Shown: positions 6,837 to 12,070 of the stretch, piece after piece
How the letters are laid out: each line of letters opens with the position of its first letter
Position numbering within the stretch: the first letter of the stretch is position 1
Source of the DNA: Candidatus Zixiibacteriota bacterium
Lineage (GTDB): Bacteria > Zixibacteria > MSB-5A5 > GN15 > PGXB01
NCBI GenBank assembly: GCA_020345705.1
Contig: CP070766.1
Location: forward strand, 791,899 to 803,968
Direction of reading: 5' to 3'
DNA length: 12,070 bases
The notes under the pieces: generated by a model
Told to the model about the DNA's origin: nothing
Seen by the model: the letters and a program-made list of their open reading frames with translations, nothing else
Database searches by the model: none
Translations under genes and position numbers: made by a program

Positions 6837-7691
6837 ATGATCGCCATAGCGGGAATTTTCGTTGTTGCCGCAGCTGTTGTCGGCGGATATTTGATGGAAG
6901 AGGGGCATCTTATGGTCCTGTTCCAGCCAGCCGAATTCCTCATAATCGGAGGCGCGGCTATCGGCTCGTTGCTGGTTGGGACACCGCCCAAGGTTCTGAA
7001 GTCTTTACTTTCCCAGCTGTCCAAGATCCTGGGTTCCGGACTTAACAAAAAGGCCTATATCGACCTTCTGGTTATGATGTATGAGCTTTTCAATGTCGCC
7101 CGCAAGGACGGGTTGGTGGGATTGGAATCGCACGTGGAGCATCCCGAGGAAAGCTCCATCATTAAGAAGTACCCGCGATTTTTGAAGAACCCGAGCGCCC
7201 TGAATTTCCTTTCCGATACCATGAGGATTATTATCATGGGCGGAATCCCGGATCATGATCTGGAAGCAATGCTTGATCTCGACCTGGAAACGCATCATGC
7301 CGAAAACATCCAGCCGTCTTTCTCGCTGGCCCGGATCGGGGACGCCCTTCCGGGACTCGGTATTGTCGCCGCCGTGCTCGGGGTTGTAATCACCATGGGA
7401 GCTATCGGTGGTCCGCCGGAAGTGATCGGCCACAAGGTCGGGGCCGCTCTGGTCGGAACCTTCCTCGGTGTGCTTTTATCATACGGTTTTGTCCAGCCGC
7501 TGGCTGCGAATCTTCAAAATATGAATGAAGCCGAGGGCAAATATTACATTTGCCTTAAGCAGGGACTTCTGGCGTTCCACAAAGGGTTCGCCGCATCAAT
7601 CGCGGTCGAATTCGCGCGAAGAGTTATCCCCAGCGATGTCCGCCCAGGATTTACAGAGGTCGAGGAAGCCTGCCGAGCGTCCAAAAAATAA
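6837..7691 (+). CDS. motA: Flagellar motor stator protein MotA
   Basis: The ring subunit of the MotA-MotB ion channel, which drives flagellar rotation from the inner membrane. At 284 residues it matches the E. coli-type MotA (295) along its whole length. Four membrane segments lie at about 1-19, 33-50, 168-190 and 200-222. The cytoplasmic loop carries the rotor-contact charges R89 and E97 in RKDGLVGLE. The two conserved prolines of the channel are P172 (DALPGLGIVAAVLGVV) and P221 (YGFVQPLA). The tail IAVEFARRVIPSDVRPGFTEVEE is typical. The sequence resembles the proton-type branch more than sodium PomA, but the ion is inferred. An AGGGGA site (6828-6833) lies 3 bases before the ATG. motB follows after 15 bases. 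Confidence 0.97.
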   Translation: MIAIAGIFVVAAAVVGGYLMEEGHLMVLFQPAEFLIIGGAAIGSLLVGTPPKVLKSLLSQLSKILGSGLNKKAYIDLLVMMYELFNVARKDGLVGLESHVEHPEESSIIKKYPRFLKNPSALNFLSDTMRIIIMGGIPDHDLEAMLDLDLETHHAENIQPSFSLARIGDALPGLGIVAAVLGVVITMGAIGGPPEVIGHKVGAALVGTFLGVLLSYGFVQPLAANLQNMNEAEGKYYICLKQGLLAFHKGFAASIAVEFARRVIPSDVRPGFTEVEEACRASKK

Positions 7692-7706
7692 GCGGTGTAA
7701 TTCTGT

Positions 7707-8519
7707 ATGTCAGAAGAACGCGAAGAATCAAAACAGCAGCCCGTTATCGTCGTTAAGAAGAAATCGGGCCACGGGGGCCACCACGGCGGGGCCTGGAAAG
7801 TCGCCTACGCCGACTTTGTCACCGCCATGATGGCTTTCTTCCTGGTCATGTGGTTGGTTAACCAGTCGGATGAAGTTAAACAGGCGGTCCAGGGATATTT
7901 CCAAAACCCGATCGGTTATATGCAAAGTAAGGGCGATGGCGTTCTCAAAGGGGAGGAATCGCCGATTAAGTCCAAGGACGGCAAATCGGTCCTATCAAGC
8001 CAATTGGAGCGCGAACGGCAGCTTCTACTTGACGCCGGTGAACGGATCAGTTCCGCGATAGACAATATTCCCGAATTGAGAGGGCTCAAGGAGTTTGTCG
8101 AGATTGAGATGACTCCGGAAGGACTTCGCATCCAGCTCATTGACTCCGACAAGAACCAGAAGTCCAATTTTTTCGACCTGGGCAGCGCCGAACTGAAACC
8201 GACGACCAGTCTTCTTTTGACAGCTATTGCTTTTGAGCTGGGGAAGCTGCCGAACTACATTGTGGTCGAAGGACATACCGACAGCAAGCCATACCTGGGT
8301 CTCGACGGTTACTCTAACTGGGAGCTGTCGGCGGATCGGGCCAACAGCGCCCGAAAGCTTATGCAATCCGCCGGCCTTCAAGCCGGGCAAATCGTTGAAA
8401 TTCGGGGAAACGCCGATCGAAGGCCCAAATTCGCCAATAAACCGCAAGATCCGCGAAATCGAAGGGTGGCTATAATCGTCCTCAACGAGGACGCCGCCGA
8501 TCGTTATCTTAAAATCTAA
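7707..8519 (+). CDS. motB: Flagellar motor stator protein MotB
   Basis: Anchors the stator to peptidoglycan and supplies the ion-carrying aspartate. It has 270 residues. A basic, His/Gly-rich cytoplasmic N-terminus (SGHGGHHGG at 20-28) leads into AWKVAYADFVTAMMAFFLVMW; D36 corresponds to the essential E. coli D32. One membrane helix covers about 33-51. A linker and plug region follows, then an OmpA-like peptidoglycan-binding domain at about 155-260 with GHTDSKP (189-195), NWELSADRA (204-212) and NRRV (251-254). The length is a little below that of E. coli MotB (308). No good ribosome site precedes the ATG, so coupling to motA is likely. No other flagellar gene is in the window. Confidence 0.96.
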   Translation: MSEEREESKQQPVIVVKKKSGHGGHHGGAWKVAYADFVTAMMAFFLVMWLVNQSDEVKQAVQGYFQNPIGYMQSKGDGVLKGEESPIKSKDGKSVLSSQLERERQLLLDAGERISSAIDNIPELRGLKEFVEIEMTPEGLRIQLIDSDKNQKSNFFDLGSAELKPTTSLLLTAIAFELGKLPNYIVVEGHTDSKPYLGLDGYSNWELSADRANSARKLMQSAGLQAGQIVEIRGNADRRPKFANKPQDPRNRRVAIIVLNEDAADRYLKI

Positions 8520-8607
8520 CGATTTTTCTGCCACACCGCGCCGGCCAATCGTTGGAATACGGGGCCATCCGCCGCAGTATACGCATCTCACATTTGCCAA
8601 TATCTTC

Positions 8608-8636
8608 TTGATTAAGGCGCGTAAAAATGTTACAAT
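8608..8636 (+). promoter_or_regulatory. Promoter of yebC-ruvC-ruvA-ruvB
   Basis: TTGATT (8608-8613, 4/6) is 17 bases from TACAAT (8631-8636, 5/6). The RNA start is predicted near 8642-8644, about 50 bases before yebC. The 170-base gap between motB and yebC holds no gene and no clear terminator for motAB. Confidence 0.55.
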
Positions 8637-8640
8637 TTGT

Positions 8641-8658
8641 GCGCAGGGAAGCCTGCGC
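8641..8658 (+). promoter_or_regulatory. Hairpin at the predicted 5' end of the yebC mRNA
   Basis: GCGCAGG and CCTGCGC form a perfect 7-bp G+C-rich stem with a GAAG loop. No T-run follows (the next bases are TGAAAATAAC), so it is not a typical terminator. Its position at the predicted RNA start suggests mRNA stabilisation or a leader element; it could also be a weak end for motAB. Confidence 0.4.
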
Positions 8659-8695
8659 TGAAAATAACATTTAAAAAAAATATCTGGAGGTGCAC

Positions 8696-9445
8696 ATGTC
8701 CGGCCATTCGAAATGGGCTACGATTAAGCGCAAGAAAGGCAAGGCGGATGCCGAGCGCGGGCGGATGTTCACCAAGCTGATCAAGGAAATAACCGTCGCG
8801 GCTCGTTCAGGAGGGGGCGACCCGGACGCTAATCCGCGCTTGCGGTCAGCCATCGCGGCGGCCAAAGCGTCCAATATGCCGCAGGACAACATCAAAAAAG
8901 CCGTCCAGAAAGGCACCGGAGAGCTGCCAGGTGTAAATTACGAAGAAGTGACATACGAAGGCTATGGCCCCGCGGGTGTGGCGGTATATCTGTCCTGTCT
9001 CACCGACAACAGGAATCGAACCGTTGCCGAGATCAGGCATCTCTTCTCCAGGTACAACGGCAATCTGGGCGAGAATGGTTGTGTGGCCTGGATGTTCGAA
9101 AACAAGGGCATCGTTTCCGTTGACTGCTCTAAATGCGACGAAGAAACCCTGCTTGAAGTTGCGCTTGAAGCGGGTGCGATTGATTACAGCAATATGGGGG
9201 ATGTTTACGAGATTGTTACTCCTCCGAATGAGCTGGAAAAGGTTCGATCGGTGATTGAGGCTAGGTCGATTCCGATTATATCGGCGGAGGCGACGATGGT
9301 TCCGCAGAGCACGGTCAAGCTTGACGCAAAACCTGCCGAGACGATGCTCAAGCTGTACGAGGCTCTGGAAGAACATGACGACGTCCAGGCGGTTTACGCC
9401 AACTTCGACATCGCCGACGAGATGATGGAAAAGCTGGTTGGATAG
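8696..9445 (+). CDS. yebC: YebC/TACO1-family protein
   Basis: A widespread cytoplasmic protein. Members have been described as DNA-binding regulators and, more recently, as factors that help ribosomes through proline-rich stretches. At 249 residues it is full length. It opens MSGHSKWATIKRKKGKADAE, followed by LIKEITVAARSGGGDPDANPRLR and NMPQDNIKKAVQKGTGE, all family hallmarks. YEGYGPAGVAVY and NLGENGCVAWMF mark the later domains. I chose ATG 8696 rather than an in-frame GTG at 8690: GGAGG (8686-8690) is 5 bases from the ATG and overlaps the GTG, and family members begin MSGHSKW. It heads the ruvC-ruvA-ruvB cluster, a common arrangement, with 28 bases to ruvC. Confidence 0.96.
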   Translation: MSGHSKWATIKRKKGKADAERGRMFTKLIKEITVAARSGGGDPDANPRLRSAIAAAKASNMPQDNIKKAVQKGTGELPGVNYEEVTYEGYGPAGVAVYLSCLTDNRNRTVAEIRHLFSRYNGNLGENGCVAWMFENKGIVSVDCSKCDEETLLEVALEAGAIDYSNMGDVYEIVTPPNELEKVRSVIEARSIPIISAEATMVPQSTVKLDAKPAETMLKLYEALEEHDDVQAVYANFDIADEMMEKLVG

Positions 9446-9473
9446 CCGGCCGGTCGGCAATGGCGGTTAACTG

Positions 9474-9953
9474 ATGGTTATTCTCGGTATCGACCCCGGT
9501 TTGCACATGACCGGGTACGGCGTACTTGAATCGATCGGTAACGGCACCAGGGTCCTCGAGGCCGGCGTGATTAAAACGGGCGAGAGCAAGAGCTTCGAAA
9601 TGAAGCTTAAAGAGATATTTTCCGAGATAGGTACGATTATCAAGCAGTTCAAACCTGACTATATTGCGGTTGAAGAGCTTTATTCGCATTATGTTCATCC
9701 GAAAACGGCCATTATTATGGGGCATGCGCGAGGAGTAGTCTTTCTTCAAGCGGCCCGAAGCAGGATACCGGTGATTTCATACGCCTCAACAAGAATAAAA
9801 AAGTCCCTCACCGGCAACGGCCGCGCCAGCAAAAGCCAGGTGCAAAAGATGATAAAAATGACGCTGAAACTAAGACAGGATATCGCCTCGCCCGACACGG
9901 CCGATGCGTTGGCGGCGGCGTTGTGTCATCATAACGTTCTTATGGGCAAGTAG
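9474..9953 (+). CDS. ruvC: Holliday-junction endonuclease RuvC
   Basis: Cuts four-way DNA junctions symmetrically after branch migration by RuvAB. It has 159 residues, a normal length, with an RNase H-like fold. The four acidic catalytic residues are present: D7 (GIDPGL), E67 (IAVEEL), and D141 and D144 (PDTADALAAALCH). The loop after E67 reads LYSHYVHPKTAIIMGHARG, where E. coli-type proteins have VF and a SALKLGQARG stretch. Y70 stands where E. coli has F69, the residue that stacks on an unpaired base, so an aromatic is kept. The ribosome site is weak. The stop is followed directly by the ruvA ATG. Confidence 0.95.
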   Translation: MVILGIDPGLHMTGYGVLESIGNGTRVLEAGVIKTGESKSFEMKLKEIFSEIGTIIKQFKPDYIAVEELYSHYVHPKTAIIMGHARGVVFLQAARSRIPVISYASTRIKKSLTGNGRASKSQVQKMIKMTLKLRQDIASPDTADALAAALCHHNVLMGK

Positions 9954-10607
9954 ATGATTTCGCAAATAAGAGGAAGAATCAGCAAGCTTACCGAGGAATC
10001 GGTCACGGTCGAACTGAACGGATTGTCCTACGAGTTGATGATACCGTCGGGTTTGTACGATGAATTGAAGCAGGTGCGCTTGTCAGGAGCCGAAATCAAT
10101 CTGCATACTCTGAACTATATTGAAGCCGGCGACAGGAAAAGCTATCATTATCCGCGCCTGGTCGGTTTTACGCGGCTGATTGAAAAGGAATTCTTTCAAC
10201 TTTTCACGACTGTCTCAGGCCTGGGATTCAAGAAAGGCCTCAAGTCACTCACCCTGCCGATAAATGAGATCGCCACTGCCATCGAAACCAAGGATACGGC
10301 GACCCTTGTTCGCCTGCCCGGATTCGGGGGACGTCTGGCGGAGAAGGTGGTTGCGGAATTGAACGGCAAGATGGCCAGGTTTGCCCTTTCAAGAACCGGT
10401 CAGCCGTTGACCACACTCAGAAAAGAGAAGGCCGATATTTTCGCCGAGGCGGTCGAAGTCCTAGTGCAACTACAGTACAGCAAACCTGACGCGGAGCGGA
10501 TGGTAGAGAAAGCGCTTCAGGCGTACCCGAAAATAGATGCCACCGACAAGCTGATATCGGTTATATTCAGCCAGGAAGCGGGATCGCGAAAGGTGGTTAA
10601 AGAGTGA
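9954..10607 (+). CDS. ruvA: Holliday-junction branch-migration subunit RuvA (divergent)
   Basis: Binds the junction as a tetramer and loads the RuvB motor. It has 217 residues, slightly above the usual 190-205. The N-terminal OB fold begins MISQIRGRISKLTEESVTVELNG. The first helix-hairpin-helix is SGLGFKKGLKS (88-98) and the second RLPGFGGRLAEK (120-131), both departing from the usual VGPK and GxGKKTAER forms. The segment holding the acidic pin (about 52-72) is about 8 residues longer than in E. coli, with E57 and D60 as possible pin residues. The C-terminal 50 or so residues fit the RuvB-binding domain. It starts immediately after the ruvC stop and overlaps ruvB by four bases (GTGA). Identity is secure from context and fold pattern. 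Confidence 0.93.
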   Translation: MISQIRGRISKLTEESVTVELNGLSYELMIPSGLYDELKQVRLSGAEINLHTLNYIEAGDRKSYHYPRLVGFTRLIEKEFFQLFTTVSGLGFKKGLKSLTLPINEIATAIETKDTATLVRLPGFGGRLAEKVVAELNGKMARFALSRTGQPLTTLRKEKADIFAEAVEVLVQLQYSKPDAERMVEKALQAYPKIDATDKLISVIFSQEAGSRKVVKE

Positions 10608-11632
10608 CGCGCGAAAGAATTGTGTCGGGTGAGATTGCCTCGGCGGAGGAAGAATCATTCATCCTCTCGCTGCGCCCGAAACTGCTGGCCGAATACATCG
10701 GGCAGAAAGCTCTCAAGGAAAAACTGAAAGTCTCCCTCACGGCGGCCAAAAAAAGGGCCGAGGCCTGCGAGCACATTCTTTTCTATGGCCCACCCGGTTT
10801 GGGCAAAACGACCCTGGCCCATATCATCGCCAATGAAATGGGCAGCCGCATCGTCTCCACGACCGGCCCCTCGCTCAGCCGGACCGGCGATCTGATGGGG
10901 ATTCTGACGAATCTCAAGGAAGGTGACGTGCTCTTTATAGATGAAATTCACCGCCTTTCGCCGGCCATCGAGGAATTCATCTACCCGGCCATAGAGGACT
11001 TCAGAGTCGATTTCGTGGTCGATAAAGGCGCTTTCGCCAAGGTCATCAATATTCCTCTCAAAAGATTCACCATGATCGGCGCCACCACGCGAGCGGGGCT
11101 TCTCTCGCCGCCGCTTCGCGATCGATTCGGATTGTACTATCATATTGATTTTTATCCGCCGGAGGAGCTCAAGGAGATAATCGTCCGCTCGGCCGGGCTT
11201 CTGGAGGTTGAGATTGATGATGACGCCGCCTCCGAGATTGCCCGCCGCGCCCGCGGCACACCGCGGGTGGCCAACCGGCTTTTGCGCCGGGTGCGCGATT
11301 TTGTAACGGTCAAAAGCGACGGCAAGATAAATGTCGAGATGGCGAAAAAGGCTCTCGATGCCGAGGGGATCGATTCCATCGGGCTTGACCCGCTCGACAG
11401 AAAATTCCTGAGGGTCATCATTGAGTATTACAAGGGCGGGCCGGTCGGGATTGAGGCGCTCGGTGCGACACTCAACGAAGAAGTTGACACGCTGGTTGAC
11501 ATGGTCGAGCCGTATCTTTTGAAGATCGGCTATCTTCAGCGCACCAGGCGCGGGCGGATGGTGTCCAAAGAAGCGGTGACACATCTGGGGCTGAAAATCA
11601 AAGGCACCGATCAGGCAAGTCTGTTTGAGTAA
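10604..11632 (+). CDS. ruvB: Holliday-junction branch-migration ATPase RuvB
   Basis: The AAA+ ring motor that pumps DNA through the RuvA-bound junction. It has 342 residues, the standard length. LSLRPKLLAEYIGQ at the N-terminus is diagnostic. Walker A is GPPGLGKT (62-69), Walker B FIDEIH (111-116) and sensor 1 GATTRAG (159-165). PPLRDRFG (169-176) carries the arginine-finger region and TPRVANRLLRRVRD the sensor 2 arginine. The winged-helix domain at about 265-330 includes GGPVGIEALGATLNEE. The start is GTG, overlapping the ruvA stop as GTGA, so translation is coupled. Unlike RuvA, this protein is close to the family consensus. It is the last plus-strand gene. Confidence 0.97.
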   Translation: MTRERIVSGEIASAEEESFILSLRPKLLAEYIGQKALKEKLKVSLTAAKKRAEACEHILFYGPPGLGKTTLAHIIANEMGSRIVSTTGPSLSRTGDLMGILTNLKEGDVLFIDEIHRLSPAIEEFIYPAIEDFRVDFVVDKGAFAKVINIPLKRFTMIGATTRAGLLSPPLRDRFGLYYHIDFYPPEELKEIIVRSAGLLEVEIDDDAASEIARRARGTPRVANRLLRRVRDFVTVKSDGKINVEMAKKALDAEGIDSIGLDPLDRKFLRVIIEYYKGGPVGIEALGATLNEEVDTLVDMVEPYLLKIGYLQRTRRGRMVSKEAVTHLGLKIKGTDQASLFE

Positions 11633-11693
11633 GTAAGAGCCATTATACCAGTCCGACGTGGAGTACAGGACGGGGGCGTCAGTGATACCTACG
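11633..11693. other. Convergent gap between ruvB and the transporter gene, no clear terminator
   Basis: A 61-base gap between two converging genes. I see only 4-bp inverted matches and no T-run on either strand, so no intrinsic terminator can be supported here. Confidence 0.5.
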
Positions 11694-12070
11694 CTAACTG
11701 AATAAACCGGCTATATATCTAACCGCAATGAAGACCATACAGACTACCAGTATCAGCTTTATCACCCGGGCCGGGATGAAGCGCTGAATTCTGGCGCCGA
11801 CGTACATGCCGGCCGCGCCGCCGATGCCGAACATGGCGCCCAGAAGCCAATCGGGAGTGATCGCCAGTCCGGTATGTGAATAAAAAGGCGCGATGGCCGC
11901 ATAAAAGATTACTCCGGCAATTGAAGTAAGGAACGTTCCGAGAAGAGCCGCCCCGGCCACGGTGTAAACCGGCAGACCGAAGACGGCGATAAGAAACGGT
12001 GCAATGATGGCCCCGCCGCCGATGCCGTATGTTCCGCCGATAATCCCGACCACGAAACTCAACGCCAGAA
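11694..12070 (-). CDS. TauE/SafE-family membrane transporter, C-terminal half (cut by the window edge)
   Basis: The family (formerly DUF81) contains proposed exporters of sulfite, sulfoacetate and other small anions; the substrate here is unknown. About 125 residues are visible and the frame stays open to the right edge. The upstream codons read LALSFVVGIIGGTYGIGGG, so this is not the true start: the glycine-rich GxxGGxxGIGGG motif is typical of the second of two repeats in these proteins. Hydrophobic segments follow at GAIIAPFLIAVFGL, VAGAALLGTFLTSIAGVIFYA, WLLGAMFGIGGAAGMYVGAR and VIKLILVVCMVFIAVRYIAGL. The RIQRFIPARVIKLI stretch before the last helix is also usual. The stop is TAG at 11694-11696. 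It converges with ruvB and has no evident link to it. Confidence 0.85.
   Translation of the reverse strand, partial: LALSFVVGIIGGTYGIGGGAIIAPFLIAVFGLPVYTVAGAALLGTFLTSIAGVIFYAAIAPFYSHTGLAITPDWLLGAMFGIGGAAGMYVGARIQRFIPARVIKLILVVCMVFIAVRYIAGLFS

Noticed and set aside
8025..8600. A 191-codon minus-strand frame opposite motB and the following gap
   Set aside because: Most of it is the shadow of the MotB OmpA-like domain. The 80 bases beyond motB show no family signal.
8520..8600. A possible motB terminator just after the stop
   Set aside because: Only 4-bp inverted matches (such as CCAA-TCG-TTGG) are present, with no T-run after them.
8846..9460. A 204-codon minus-strand frame opposite yebC
   Set aside because: It is the antisense shadow of a highly conserved gene, with no recognisable domain or start signal.
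10655..11584. A 309-codon open frame on the minus strand opposite ruvB
   Set aside because: It is fully antisense to a clear RuvB, its product matches no family I know, and no promoter or ribosome site is evident. It follows from the codon composition of ruvB.

Overview
The window is a compact, almost fully coding stretch of a bacterial chromosome. G+C is moderate by eye, and genes are often spaced by 0-15 bases or overlap. All recognised genes are conserved housekeeping or motility genes. I see no mobile element, CRISPR array, tRNA, rRNA or sign of recent transfer. The mix (bS21, standalone MotAB stator genes, yebC-ruvC-ruvA-ruvB, MutS2 with a C-terminal Smr domain) suggests a motile, Gram-negative-type bacterium. 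I lean weakly towards a deep lineage of the FCB/deltaproteobacterial kind, but the sequence alone does not settle it.

Left half (1-6699, all minus strand). A near-consensus promoter at 6296-6323 drives rpsU (bS21), yqeY and cvpA, ending at a strong intrinsic terminator at 4848-4871. Directly behind it lie mutS2, dnaG and recN, which overlap or nearly touch; recN runs off the left edge. This resembles the rpsU/dnaG 'macromolecular synthesis' neighbourhood, but recN sits where rpoD often follows dnaG. Upstream of the rpsU promoter is a HIT-family nucleotide-binding protein with its own weak terminator.

Right half (6837-11632, plus strand). motA and motB encode the flagellar stator and are preceded by a candidate sigma-28 (FliA-type) promoter at 6772-6798. 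A second promoter at 8608-8636, with a hairpin at the predicted RNA 5' end, precedes yebC-ruvC-ruvA-ruvB: a translation factor or regulator followed by the Holliday-junction resolvase and branch-migration motor. The RuvA is unusual. The right edge (11694-12070, minus) holds the C-terminal half of a TauE/SafE-type membrane transporter, convergent with ruvB.

Functionally the window combines replication priming (DnaG), recombination and repair (RecN, RuvABC, possibly MutS2), translation (bS21, YebC, possibly MutS2 as a ribosome-rescue factor) and motility (MotAB). I found no new multi-gene system. The points worth a second look are regulatory: mutS2 starting right behind a terminator and possibly leaderless, a sigma-28-like motA promoter, and a small reading frame overlapping the rpsU start. 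The divergent RuvA is the main protein-level oddity.
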